Assembly (NCBI GenBank): GCA_949130495.1
Contig: OX422211.1
Location: forward strand, 397,665,049 to 397,729,048
DNA length: 64,000 nucleotides
Direction: 5' to 3'
Source of the DNA: Sambucus nigra
Lineage: Eukaryota; Streptophyta; Magnoliopsida; Dipsacales; Adoxaceae
In this document: positions 23,701 through 35,968 of the stretch, piece after piece
Numbering within the stretch: position 1 is the first letter of the stretch
Layout of the letters: each line of letters begins with the position of its first letter
Notes under the pieces: generated by a model
The model's input: only the letters and a program-made list of their open reading frames with translations
The model's database searches: none
What the model was told of the DNA's origin: nothing
Program-made: the position numbers and the translations under genes

Positions 23701-23742
23701 GTCGATTGATCGAAGGCAGGGGGTCGATCGATCGATCGCCCA
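23701..23742. repeat. GATCGATC bipartite motif in LTR
   Basis: GTCGATTGATCGA, then a GGCAGGGG spacer, then TCGATCGATCGATCG and CCCAGGTA. The partner LTR has the same block at 29104-29147, and the second LTR family has it in all three copies. Confidence 0.9.
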
Positions 23743-24885
23743 GGTAACAACCCAGTTTTTCTGCATTTCTGCAACTTCGGGTTTAGCCATTTTTTTTATC
23801 ATTCAAACCTTCACATTAACAACCCAAATGACTTATAATCCTTACTACATGATATATCAACATATATATATATGATTTATAATCATCTAAACATCCTAGA
23901 ATCATCAAGAGATTGAATTAAAAGCATGTTTATATCCTCTTCTTCCAGAAAATTATCAACATATTATCTTCAAGAACACATCAATGGTTTTCATAATTCT
24001 TCAACAGATTTATGATTATTTCGAGGATTATTAACTACCTACAACATGGGTTTGATTCCTATATATTTTCTAGTTTCCAGAAATCCATTTAACAGTTCCA
24101 TTATTTCTTCCAAACATGAAAAATCATCTCTTTTTTACAACTATTTTAACATGGACAATATACAAACTTAGATTGCAAATATCCAACACTTGCCTCTAAT
24201 GAAGATCTGATCCTTTGGTGTAGTATATCACAGGTGGTTCTCTCTTCTTCGTTCAACCTCCGGTGGTGGTTGGTGGTGGTGACCCTTGGTTCTTAGTTCT
24301 TCTCCTTCCCAAGTAAACTCTTCTCTTCCCAAGCAACCTTTCACTTTCTCTAGGAAGATAACTTCTCTATTTTGTGTAGAAGAGATGAATAACCCATGTA
24401 CACTTAATCTCCAAATACTTATAATAGGACAAAATCCGAAATCACTATTCATCCCCCTTGTAAAAATGACCAAAATGCCCTTTTGGGTTATCTTTTCATT
24501 TCCAAATGACCCGAGACCCAAATTCAACATCCAAATAGACTTTTCTGACTATTTCAAACCTTCCGGACGCAACGACGCAGTCAAAATGACTATAAGGTCA
24601 ATAGGAAATAAATTTCCTTTTTAATTTAACAAATTAGTCCCGACACATCCCATACCGCGTGTGACTAAAAATCCAAATTACTGAATTAATATCCAACAAA
24701 AATTATCAATAATCATCACATTCATATATTACCTAAATATCTTAAAGTAATATTCAGAATCATACATTTTAATATCCTTAATTCGTATAAAACCCAAATG
24801 AAGTAATTAATAATAAAATCCAATTAATCCATTAATTTAAAATATAACCCATTTTAAAAGTCATTTAAAATTACGGGATATTACA

Positions 24886-24898
24886 TACTTCCCCCCTT
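24886..24898 (-). other. Polypurine tract of the gag-only element
   Basis: On the minus strand AAGGGGGGAAGTA directly precedes the start of the 3' LTR (TGTAATATCCCG). It sits in the expected place for plus-strand priming. Confidence 0.8.
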
Positions 24899-25764
24899 AT
24901 AATAGAATTTCATCCCGAAATTCGGAAGATAAATCACTGGTAAGGTCAACTCTGAGTATAAATCTCACATCGCAAGAAATATAAGTAGTACCGCCCATAC
25001 AGTACATTATCGAGAATCCCCATTGATGGTATACTCCCAGCCTCGCCAGATAGTTTCAACTGAATCAAATCTAAACTTTATCCAATCTTCCCTATACCGT
25101 CCTTGTGACAGACTTTGGGAAAAATGATCCTTACGTATTAAACAAATAAATCCTGAAGTCACCACTACTTACTGTTTCACAATCATGAAAACTACTACAA
25201 TCCAACTATCCAGGGCGCCCATACACCCTATCGTACCACTTTCAATATAATATTTATCGCAAAGATTATAAACTCATATCTTAAAGACCTAACTTATTTC
25301 GAATCCCAACGATTATTAGTTTCATGCGTGGGGTGTCTCGCAAGCGAAATCCAAACAAGGAACCCCTCGATACACTACTACCTAAAGTAGTCGGTCATCT
25401 AAACTCCTCAGGTCCTCAGTGAATAGTATATAACCCCTCTACAAGTTTTTATCGATTAAAAATAAAGTCTAATCATCTATCCTCTTATAAAAGATAAGAT
25501 GCTAGCCGGTAGTAGTACGTACGTTCTCGTATACCACAAGTCAATGCACGCCGATAGTCACATCATGCTCAGACATGACCAAAGTAAGTGATCCCATAAT
25601 AAAAATTAACCCACGTGATAACATGAAAAATAAAGGTGTCCCATACCCCTCGGCGAGTCTACGTAAATAACAATGCTATAGTCTAAGTTTAGCAACCCTT
25701 TTGCCCATACAATATCAATCACTATAAAAATCAATATACGCCTCATAACTCCTTAGATAAAAAA
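24899..25764 (-). other. Non-coding internal region of the gag-only element
   Basis: About 870 bp between the end of gag and the polypurine tract show no protease, RT or integrase motif in any frame. This is where an autonomous relative would carry about 4 kb of pol, so the region is either unrelated filler or highly decayed. Confidence 0.6.
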
Positions 25765-27007
25765 TATACCCTCATTCGCGGGTGGTGGTTGTTGATTCGC
25801 TTCTTGATGGACGTTATATACACGCCCGTACTGACCCTGTTGCGCGGGTGCTATTGGAATAGGAGGTAGTGCTAGCACCGGAGTTGGAGCTAGAAGAGCA
25901 GCTGGTGGAAACACTGGTACCTGTGGCTCCTGTCGAGCATTTTGTTGCTGAGGGAATTTGTCTTTATCAGGACAATCTTATCGTTTATGGCCATACTTGC
26001 CACACACGAAACATTTTCCCACAAACTTTCCACTACTTTGCCCCTGTTGGCCCCGTCCCTACTAGCCATTACCTCCTTTCCCTTGGCCCTGATGAGCCTG
26101 TCTCTGGCCATGATGGCCCTACTATCCTTGCCCGATACCTCTATCCTCAAATCGAGAATCTCCAGATCACAAACGCTTAGCGTAGTCCCCTGTCTGGGAA
26201 CCCTGCTCACCGTGACGCTGATGACTCTTTCCTGGCTGAGTCCCCCTAGAACTGCCCCCCAGTAGTCTTGCCTTGCAGGCTTGACCCAAACCCCCACTTA
26301 ACACCCTGAGTATGAAAGCGGTTATCCTGGCAGTGAAGCATTGCAGCATTAAGAACATCTGCATACGTACGTAGTGAAAGATTTCCCAATAAATGCTGGC
26401 GAATCTTATAGTTCAACCCATCAGTGAACATTAGAATTCTCCTCTCAGTGGGTACTTTTGCTAGTACCAAATTAGTTAATTGCGTGAATTATTCCTCGTA
26501 TTCTGCCACCGTCTTCTCTCCCTGCTTCAAATCAAGTAGTTTCTGCCTCATCTCTGTCTGGATGGCAGAAGAGAAGTACTTCCCATCAAACCGTATCCAA
26601 AAGTCTTGGATAGTCATTGTGTCTCTTTCCTCCATAGTGGTCGTAGCTTCCCACCATTGCAAAGCTGCCCCTACTAGATTGAATGTGGCTAGTATTTGAC
26701 ATTGAACCTCAGTGCATTCGAGCATTATCAAGTGTCGTTGGATATCTTTCTTCCATTGGCTAGCAGTCATAACATCTGATCCACCCTGAAACTTAGTTGG
26801 GTGCGCCTTCTGAAAGGCATCCCTCTCTCGTTCCCATGCAGTAGGAAACACTTGCCCTTGCGCGGGTGGCACAACTGGTGCCTATGCTGGAGCCTGCTGA
26901 ACGGCAACTAGAGCTGCGTTGACTGCTTGAGCGACGATTGCAGCAACTTCGGCCGCAGTCATTGTACCCTGAGCTGGGGCGGGTTGAGGTGCACGTCGAG
27001 GAGGCAT
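25765..27007 (-). pseudogene. Gypsy gag (capsid and zinc knuckle)
   Basis: The frame starts at ATG 27007-27005 (MPPRRAPQPAPAQGTM). The capsid part reads FQKAHPTKFQGG, ALQWWEATTTM, QDFWIRFDGKYFS, ALQWW-type motifs and MLHCQDNRFH. A zinc knuckle CFVCGKYGHKR-stop-DC is at about 25970-26016, followed by a Pro/Gln/Ala-rich tail to about 25765. Only a few stops (near 26880 and 26487) and a frameshift near 26262 break it, so it is younger than the host Tat element. Autonomous relatives would continue into protease; here homology ends. Confidence 0.9.
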
Positions 27008-27169
27008 CTGAAACGAGAGTATACTATAAGTATTTAATATAACACAATAGTTGAAGAGCGTAAGCGTATATAGAAAAGCAATAATCCTACTCATAGGGCT
27101 CTACATCAAAGAACGCTAAGCTGAAAACACAATAAGCCGTACAGACCCTAAAGGACACTAGAACGTGAT

Positions 27170-27181
27170 GCTCTGATACCA
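27170..27181 (-). other. Primer-binding site (initiator tRNA-Met type)
   Basis: The minus strand reads TGGTATCAGAGC two bases inside the 5' LTR (which ends at 27184), the classical primer site complementary to the 3' end of initiator tRNA-Met. Confidence 0.9.
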
Positions 27182-27183
27182 CC

Positions 27184-29259
27184 TGTAACACCCCACCTAA
27201 TTAAATACCGGGTGGCCAGTCCCATACAAATTAAAACAGAATATACAGTTGGCTCATTCTTAGCATCACTGTCAAAAACATTTACAACTCACCCAATATC
27301 CAATAAAGCTGGTGTTAAAAACTTTCCAAATTTTAATTCAACAAAATCCATTTTTTAGTTTATGAATAACACAACACAAATTATTATACCACAATAATAA
27401 CTGGACAGATAACACAAAAGAATTTAAATGCATTTGGAATACACATTCCCACATAATAATCCATTACAATAATTCCAACAATATAAAATGTGTGAAAATG
27501 ACACGAATTCAAGAGTATATGACTCCAATAGAAAGAGATAACTGAAATCCTTTGGGCGACATGACCTAACTAAGAGAATACTGTGAATCAAATGGAAATA
27601 AGCATCTAAGCAATACTCCATAGCTCGTCAAAATCAACTAAGGTTGGCGTCCCTGCTGCTGGACACCTGATATAGAAGATACAATAGAAAAGAAAGTATG
27701 CAAAGAAACGGGTCAGAGCCCGATGTGAAAATGATTTTTAAAACAGCAAGTATTTAACAATTGCAATAAAGCATTTATTATGTACATGTTAGTATCCAAC
27801 TCTCACTTGCTATTCTCACCTCTCATCTAGAGTGCACACTTAACGTTTCCTATTAACCTCCTAATTAATGGTTCCTTTTCACCAATTCCATAATATGATT
27901 CCATTCCCACATCATAACCCCGTATGTCCCATACCATCCATTAGCATTATTCGTTTCTCATTAACATGAATTAAGCTCTTCAATAAATATTCATCATCTT
28001 ATTTCAATTCTTTTCTCAATTCACTGTTATCTACCATTATCACACAATAGATGCTTTAACCACAATATAACCATTTATTCATTTAATTCATTATATATAT
28101 ATATATATATATATAATACGGCACCCCGAGTCACAGCTTCGGTGCAATGCATTACTCTGCTATCATGTCCCATCATCGCTGGTCGCCGAATAGAGGACAA
28201 AAGGGTCGGTAAGGATTCCTAGAACCATAAACATCAACAAACAAATTGGAGGCGAACATAGTTCTCGTATCCATGGGCCACGCACATACCTACGTTTCCA
28301 CAGTCAGCGGACTTATCAACTCCCCGATAAGTCTTTCATAAACCTATTTTCTTGAGTAACAAATCAAAGATCCCATGGATTCATCAGGATATGACTGCCC
28401 TCATGCGCAAACCTCCCCATCGATAGCAAGTAAGCTGGGTATGTCATACACATAAATCATCAATCAATCAAATAGTCATTATCATACCTATAATATAATA
28501 TCAACAAGGTACTCACATTACCCTAAGATAGTTCCCATACGTAGCATTATATCTCTCAAATCCTACGTATTTAAAAATATTATAACTTTACTTCATAATT
28601 TAATAATCCCCGAGCCTCACTCAATACTCAAGGTTCAAATAGGTTTTTCCTCAACATATATTCAGTAAGAAGTCACTAATACCCTACTGGTCCATATTGT
28701 CATCTCTCCCGAATTACTACGAATTAAACTCTCTCTTTAATTAGGGTTAGAACCGATAGTTTCAAATCTCGTATAAACACATCTTCTTTCACTTAGGATT
28801 AAACCCTCCTGTAAACTTAAGGATACCTAGGTATTATATTCAATCACCCCTACTGGTCCTATCTTTAATCCTCATGCATCCCAATTAGAATCCAACAAAT
28901 GAATCTAACAACCGAAATTCCTTTAAATTCATTATCATTATTCTCATCAATTAAATCCCAAATCAAATTAATTCAAATCTTATCTAGGGCTTACTGATCT
29001 TCTCTAAGTTTCATAATATCCAATTAATAATCACCAAAGATCTACAAAAGTTTCGGGATAAGAATCAACATTAAAAAGAAACAACTTTAGCAATTCTGGG
29101 GAGGTTGATCGATCGAAGGCAGGGGGTCGATCGATCGATCGCCCAGGTAACAACCCAGTTTTTTTGCATTTCTGCAACTACGGGTTTAGCCATTTTTTAT
29201 CATTCAAACCTTCACATTAACAACCCAAATGACTTATAATCCTTACTACATGATATATA

Positions 29260-29315
<56 letters not shown>

Positions 29316-30323
29316 TTCTAATCATCTAAACATCCTAGAATGATCAAGAGATTGAATTAAAAGCATGTTTATATCCTCTTCTTCCAGAAAATTATCAACA
29401 TATTATCTTTAAGAACACATCAATGGTTTTCATAATTTCTTCAACAGATTTATGATTATTTTGAGGATTACTAACTACCTAAAACATGGGTTTGATTCTT
29501 ATATATTTTCAGTTTCCAGAAATCCATTTAACAGTTCCACTATTTCTTCCAAACATGAAAAATCATCTCTTTTTTACAACTATTCTAACATGGACAATAT
29601 ACAAACTTAGATTGAAAATGTCCCACACTTGCCTCTAATGAAGATCTGATCCTTTGGTGTAGTATATCACAGGTGGTTCTTCCTTCTCCGGTCAACCTCC
29701 GGTGGTGGTTGGTGGTGGTGACCCTTGGTTCTTAGTTCTTCTCCTTCCAAAGTAAACTCTTCTCTTCCCAAGCAACATTTCACTTTCTGTAGGAAGATTA
29801 CTTCTCTATTTTGTGCAGAAGAGATGAATAAACCACGTACACTTAATCTCCAAATAATTATAATAGGACAAAATCCAAAATCACTATTCATCCCCTTGTA
29901 AAAATGACCAAAATGCCCTTTTGGGTTGTTTTTTCATTTCTAAATGCCCCGAGACCCAAATTCAACATCCAAATAGAATTTTCTGACTATTTCAAACCTT
30001 CCGGACGCAACGACGCTGTCAAAATGACTATAAGGTCGATAAAAAATAAATTTCCTTTTTAATTTAACAAATTAGTCCCGACACGTCCCATACCGCGTCT
30101 GACTAAAAATCCAAATTACTGAATTAATATCCCGCAGCAATTATCAATAATCATCACATTCATATATTACCTAAATATCTTTAAGTAATATTCAGAATCA
30201 TACATTTTAATATCCTCAATTCGGATAAAACCCAACTGAAGTAATTAATAATAAAATCCAATTAATCCATTAATTTAAAATATAACCCATTTTAAAAGTC
30301 ATTTAAAATTACGGGGTATTACA
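27184..30323 (-). repeat. LTR (5' copy) of gag-only element
   Basis: 3140 bp, TGTAACACCCCACC...GGGGTATTACA. It is collinear with 20761-24885 except for the solo LTR there and a (TA)n expansion here at 29262-29312. It includes a copy of the GATCGATC block (29104-29147). No coding gene is evident. Confidence 0.92.
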
Positions 30324-30668
30324 CTTCCATAGATTCTGTTTGACCGTCTTGCATTATAGGAATGTTACGATCTCATGTTGAGCTATTTCTAGGTCAATGT
30401 CGGGAATGCCATCGTAGTACCATGCAAAGACGTCCATGAATTCCTTTTGTAGTGCCTTGAATTGTTCATGATCATGCTCGTTAAGGGTGGACCCAATCCT
30501 GACCTCGTGCTGATGGTTACTAGAAACGGGATTAATAACAACACTTTCATCATTACTAATTTGAACGCGGTTATGTTTTTTGTTATTCTCCTTATTAAGA
30601 TAAGCTAAGAATTGTTCATTTGCAAAATCATCATCATTAAGAGTTTGATTAGGATTATGACAATTCAT
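30324..30668 (-). pseudogene. Gypsy pol: N-terminal part of RT
   Basis: The minus-strand frame begins MNCHNPNQTLNDDDFANEQF and contains EFMDVFAWYYDGIPDIDLEIAQHEI, the well-conserved N-terminal box of Tat-type RT. After two stops it continues KTVKQNLWK and meets the 9.6-kb insertion at the duplicated CTTCC. The reading resumes at 20760 with KWSIKVKE. Confidence 0.85.
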
Positions 30669-31696
30669 GTAAGGCTTAACAAAATACTTAAAATCTTTAT
30701 TTATATCATTTTGAAGAAAAATAGAATTGAGAACGTCGTCAAAAAGGGCCGTAATTACATTGATATTATAAAAGGGAACAATAACAATGGATAAAGAGAT
30801 TTTGATAGGGTTACCAGTAGGGTCAGATTGGATCTAGGCATGATGGACAGTCGTAACAGTCCAATTGAGCAGAGGCATGTCAGCGACTCTAATTTGAGTA
30901 GATGGGTCCGACGGTGCGTCGTCCGAGTGGATCATGGAGAGACTAAAACCTAGTGTCTCCAAGTTGAATGAATCCTCAGAATCACTTTCCTCAGAATCTC
31001 TAGTAATTGTCACGGATTTTTTAGTGAGAGGTATAACTTCATGCTGGCAGTCTTCAGCCCAAGATTTACCATCTTACAAGAAGATTTCCATCCATGATTT
31101 CATCTTCTTAGCAAAATGGTTATACCATGGTTCAAGAAAGCTGCAGAAGGTTAAATCTTCATATTTCTTTTATACACCTTCCATTTATAGAGTTTCTCAA
31201 AATAGTCCTTCCTTCTTCTCAGCTTCTTTTCGATCATGGCCATCAGACGGCTTTGAGTTCTTCGAGTGAAGGTTAATAGCCCAAGACCCATGGGGGAAGG
31301 CCTTCTCCAGGATAGTGGGATTAAGGATCCCTTGCTGGAGTCACCTTATCTGCATTTGGGCGTGAAGTGAATGTTTTTGAACATCTGAATCACGTTGATG
31401 TTAACATGAGGGTTGTGTTCCAAATAGACCCAATCTTTAAAACTATCTCCTGTTAGAAGGGGAAGCAAGTCCACTTTAAAGATAGAGAGGAGCATATTAT
31501 TCATCCCACGATGGATCTCTAATACCAGTTTACTAGTACTAGAGGTGTCTGAACTATCACCATCCCCAAAGATGGTGATAACCATGCCAATGACAAAGAA
31601 TTACAGTTTTAGATGAAGAGAAGATGATACCCCTCGAATACTGTGGAGCCATATATTTCCAAGGAGAAGGTTTAAACATGAAGGTATTATAATAAC
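30669..31696 (-). pseudogene. Decayed gypsy protease-RT linker
   Basis: The sequence lies between the protease and RT of the Tat-type element. Fragments such as 31346-31585 (minus) stay open but show no recognisable motif. It probably encoded the spacer between protease and RT in the polyprotein. Confidence 0.45.
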
Positions 31697-32190
31697 CTAG
31701 AACTCAGCCTCAGGATTGATAGGGTCAGGCCCTATTATGTGTTTTATGGATCCCATTACCTCTCGATGGGTATTTTCGTAAGCACGCACGACAGCGAAAG
31801 TGGGTGTGATATCACTGATTTTCAATCCCAAGCAATTGAATGTTCTAAGAGGACAAACATTGTGGGAAAATCCACTTTCAACAATTGAGAGTGGGTAATT
31901 ATTTCCCAATACGTTAACGGATATGTTGAGGCATAATTGTGGTTAGGGACAATCTTTTGTATTTCTGCTTCAAAAAAGGAGAGGAACCTGAAAAATGTCA
32001 AGGACCCAACCATGTTCACTGGTTCTTCGAGGGTAGTGGAAGGAGAGATTGTAGACTCGGTGAGTAGTTTTATTAGATCATTTTGGTCCAACTGTAAAGA
32101 TATGCAAAGCCCGTATAAGGTGATGTTGGCTTGGGTTTTCTTGAGATGGTCATGGACTTTACTTTCTTCGATGGCCATCTGTGGCATGGT
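31697..32190 (-). pseudogene. Gypsy protease region of the Tat-type element
   Basis: VHDHLKKTQANITLYGLCISL, then after a frameshift near 31930 SGFSHNVCPLRTFNCLGLKI and VVRAYENTHREVMGSI. This matches the Tat/Ogre aspartic protease, which normally has a DNGSALNVCP active site. Here the catalytic Asp is lost (ESGFSHNV), so it could not be active. Confidence 0.75.
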
Positions 32191-32429
32191 AAGTTTTTAA
32201 ATAACTCCCTTTCCATTATCTGTCTCGATCAGCTGAGGGATCAAATATTTGTAGTGTCTCCCTGACCTAGTTATGTGATTTACTACGGTGGGGAAGAACA
32301 TAAACCCCGTGTTTTCGTCTATTTCTGATTGAATTGTAACCTTATTGATTTCCCCCAACAGATATTGAAAGGATCTCACTATGCACAAATTATCTACTAG
32401 ACTAGTGTCTTTCAACTAGGCTCATCATC

Positions 32430-34340
32430 TGATATGTCAAATTTTCCTCCCTATATGGTGGCGACTATATCCTCTTACCAAGAAAAATATATACATTCAA
32501 CAACCTCGACGGCTTCAACATATAGATCTTCCAACTCAATGTGGAGGTGCAAGAGTGAAGGGACCAATCATGCCTAAAGCTTAAAAATAGTGAATAACTC
32601 ATTAGTCCTACAAATTTCACATATCTGTCAAAATGCATTGGCCATGATCTCTACTATGTGATCCAGGATGACTTCTTCAATAAGTATCACATAATCATCT
32701 AACTCTCGACCCCATTTTTGGGCTTCCATGAAGAAGCAACTGAATTTTCTACAATCAACAATTATCTCGACTGGAAATTTCACCCCACACTCCAAGAGTT
32801 GGTTCAACATAGTTGGTAACTCCATATCCCTCCCTTCAGAATGGGTACAAATGACAATTCAGGCCCTTATAAGGAGTGATAAACCTTCATCAGTGCACCA
32901 AGTAGTGTGTAGGAGAAAATACGGGCAAACCTGGAGCGATTTGGGTGAGATTACGGGTATCATGGGTTCTTTGCTAGTAACAATTTCAGCATATGAATCA
33001 AATTTTGGGTCACTCTCTAGAAAGATGGAATTTGTATGGTTTGGAAGTGGGTTATGAGTTGTGATGGGTTTAGGAATAGTTTGTGGGGTGATGATACATT
33101 CCGAAGGTGGAAGCACTCGTTGGTAATATAGCCAGCACACTAGTGGAAATCATAATGGCCAGTGACTTTGAAGTTTTTTTGGAGTGTATTTGGTAGTGGC
33201 AGAGGGTCCAAGGGTTTGACATGGTTTCGGTTCAGTAGGGCATGGTAGACTTTGGACAGAGGATCATGGAGCTCAGTTTATTGTTTCTTGGTAGGGTTGG
33301 GGTGAATTTCTAGTTATTAGGGGGTAGGAGGTTGGGAAATGTTGTTGATGGTTAAGACTATAGTACTGAAAGGCTTTTCATATTTTTCGAGAGTGAACTA
33401 TTCGGTCACTTTCTTTTGCTCTGATTTGACTTTGGTAATGCCTTCCCTAATTTATACACTAGCCACTTGAGGGGCTCACTCCTGTGGGTAATACTGTCCT
33501 CCCATGGAAATAAGTTCTTCTTCACGATATTGACGTATTCCTCCTCGAAAGGTTTATTGGGCATGGTAGACTCTTTGTCTCTCCACCTTCCTATGAAGAT
33601 ACTAATTGTTTCCCCAAGGTTCTTCTTAAAAAGATCTAGATCTCAACGTGTAACCTCTAGTTCCGCATTGTACTTGTACTAAGACATGAATTCCCAAGCG
33701 ACATCCTCCTAACTACGAATTCTAGATTCTTTGGGGGGTATAAACCAAAGAAGTACACTTTATTTCAAAATATTCTATAACATCTTGGTAATTATATCTT
33801 CAGAGTAACCAAGGAGGGTCATGTCTCGGTGATAGCTTCGAAGGTGAACAATTAGGGATCCACTTTACCTGCCAATGTCTGGCATCTTGAACTTTTTTGG
33901 AATTTTGTCTTTGGGATAGGGAGACACATGGGTGTAGTTAATATTTTTCTCCCATATCTAGACTTTACCAAACTTCTTCGAAAACATCTTGAGGGTATCC
34001 TTGACCTTTTTAGTTCCTCTTTTTTAGGATTCGTGGGCATTGGCAGGTTAGCCCCAAGTTGGGCAAGGTTTGGGATAATGAGCTAAGATAACGGCAAACC
34101 ATTAACAGGCAGGGCTCGTGGAGAATGTGGATACTCTTTTAGGATCCAAATAGTCTCGAGATCGGATAGACCCATGGTATGAGGAAAGAGAACCTTGGGT
34201 TCTTCGATAACGTAGGCTCGGTGACACTATATCTCATGGACCTCGATTTGAAGGTTATCAATCTTGGCACTAAGCTCGGTTATGATGATCATCATATTGA
34301 GATGCACATTTAATGCTTGGTCGACGTTCTCCATAAATTC
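32430..34340 (-). pseudogene. Gypsy gag of the Tat-type element
   Basis: The frame opens near 34330 with MENVDQALNVHLNMMI (a heptad-like start). Gag landmarks follow: VHLRSYHRDMTLLGYSED, GETISIFIGRWRDKEST and, toward the protease, an ECGVKFP-type segment. Frameshifts and stops occur every 50-100 codons. Several short frames here (32628-32825, 32859-33140, 33852-34040) are pieces of it. Confidence 0.65.
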
Positions 34341-35202
34341 TCATGAAGGTAAATCTTAAACTCAAATAAGGTAGCAGAAAAATCAACACAGCTTCAGGCG
34401 ATTTCACCAAACACCGAAGGCAATAGGGAGCCATGCCAAAATTGGGTATGCGGCCAACCTGAGAGGAAACATGTTTTGAATTTATATTTAAAAGAATGAG
34501 GGATAAAATGTTGGGTATTTTGGAAGGAGGAGAAAATTGCTTTTGGTATTTATGAAAAAGGAGAAAAAAGGAGAGGAATCTCAGCATGACAATTATTAAT
34601 GTCATTATTAGGTTCTCACTTGTATTAGATTTGCCTAAGTGCAAAACAAATGTTGAATAGGTCACGAGCTTGGAAAAATAAGGTTTGAAAATATATGTAA
34701 ATCATAGTTGGACTTGCTTTCAAACTCACGAACGGGGTACTATTTTGAAAATAGATGAAATTACGTAAAAATTCGGGCGACATACCGACTCAGAATTTTG
34801 ACAGAGATCATCATGTAATCGACAAAGTAAATATGAGTGTCCCGGGGTTGACACCTATACGAGGTTTACACAATTATTGGGTTAGGCTAAGGCTTCCCCC
34901 TTTTCGCATGACTTCCACGATATACCTCTTGCCTATAAAGTAAATCATTCATCGGTACGTGTGGACAAACTATTTGATATCCTTGAGTATACGTGAATTG
35001 CCTCACTATATACCTTGTGGGGATAGTACGTGTGAGAGAGAATTCGATAAAATCGACGTACGTGAATGAGTTACCTACTATATACCTTCCGTCATGAGTT
35101 CGGTCAAGTGATACGATGCAGGGGTACCCATTCGGTATATGTTGAAGGTACGAGGACAATAGAAGGTAAGAGTCATATCTCTTAGGCTCACTGCGACCCG
35201 GA
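34341..35202 (-). other. Leader of the Tat-type element
   Basis: About 860 bp between the putative primer site and gag, with no domain recognised in either strand. Tat/Ogre elements usually have a long leader here. Confidence 0.45.
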
Positions 35203-35214
35203 GGTCCAGCGCCA
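35203..35214 (-). other. Possible primer-binding site of the Tat-type element
   Basis: The minus strand reads TGGCGCTGGACC after GGGGCGTCACTTTGTTAT. Plant Tat/Ogre elements use a TGGCGnC-type site complementary to another tRNA, so position and first bases fit. The match to a particular tRNA was not tested. Confidence 0.4.
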
Positions 35215-35216
35215 AT

Positions 35217-35695
35217 AACAAAGTGACGCCCCAATATGGGACAAAATTTTGATGAATATAGCCATGATGTAGTGTGCAAAAATGCATGAGTCTTAATTGA
35301 TATATTATGGAGAGAGAGTATTCTTTTACAATTTTTATTGACATGATGAGTAAAGGAAAATCTACACTAATGGAGAGCATATACAAGTACATCTAGCATG
35401 GACACTATACTACGCATGGATACATGTTGGTGAGTATGTGGCATGGGAGTATATACAACTGAGTGTCTGTTATAATGAACTTATACATGGATCAACTACA
35501 AGTGGTGTGTCACATGCGTAAGTGATCATATATACAAGTGTAGAAAGCATGGTTGTGTGCTAGTGAAGCCTAATCATGGATACTCTTAGAGGCATTTGAG
35601 TGTAAAGTGAATGTAAGTGTAGGTGTGTGAAGTGTTCATGGAGAGTATATACATGTGTGTGAAGTGTAGGAGTGAGTAGAAAGTAATATATACAT

Positions 35696-35761
<66 letters not shown>

Positions 35762-35968
35762 GGTAAAGAGAGGAGATAAGGGGACATATAGGTAGGTGCA
35801 TACGCACACATTCCATAAAGAACAACGCCCAAGAAAAAAATAGTGTCTACTGCTCTTATAAAAATCCCCTATAGAGTCTCCACTGTGGCCATCTCACGGC
35901 GTCGGATCTCAGGAGGTGGATCCCTCCTTCCTTACCCTTTTTTTTCGAATTGCACGAGGGATTGCGTC
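35217..35968 (-). repeat. Tat-type LTR, 3' portion, with (TA)n run
   Basis: It is bounded below by the primer-site-like sequence and above by the three-LTR array. It holds a long (AT)n microsatellite at 35699-35757; the minus strand has TTTTTATAAG near 35853. The remainder of the same LTR is inferred to lie at 44067-46205. Confidence 0.4.

Larger units (their letters stand above)
20761..24885 (-). repeat. LTR (3' copy) of gag-only element, split by a solo LTR
   Basis: Sequence from TGTAACACCCCGCC to GGGATATTACA matches 27184-30323 along its length apart from small changes. The extra length comes from a 930-bp insertion (a solo LTR plus its duplicated site). A long (TA)n run at 21705-21785 is much shorter in the partner. 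Internal frames (for example 24228-24530) are shared by both LTRs and look non-coding. Confidence 0.92.
20761..30323 (-). mobile_element. Non-autonomous gag-only gypsy retrotransposon with long LTRs
   Basis: Two near-identical LTRs (20761-24885 and 27184-30323) enclose a 2.3-kb internal region with a tRNA-iMet-type primer site, a gag frame and a polypurine tract, all read on the minus strand. No protease, RT, RNase H or integrase is present. The termini are TGTAACACCC...GGGTATTACA, and the target duplication is CTTCC. This fits a terminal-repeat element with GAG (TR-GAG). The gag and the ATTTCGGGATGAAATTC text before the polypurine tract suggest descent from a Tekay/Del-like chromovirus. Confidence 0.9.

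Noticed and set aside
24228..24624. Overlapping frames of 100-112 codons in the LTR
   Set aside because: They lie in LTR sequence and are overlapping opposite-strand shadows. The counterpart in the other LTR (29667-29891) is shorter and broken.
25869..26265. Plus-strand frames of 103-107 codons
   Set aside because: They are antisense shadows of the gag frame, whose capsid and zinc-knuckle motifs are on the minus strand.
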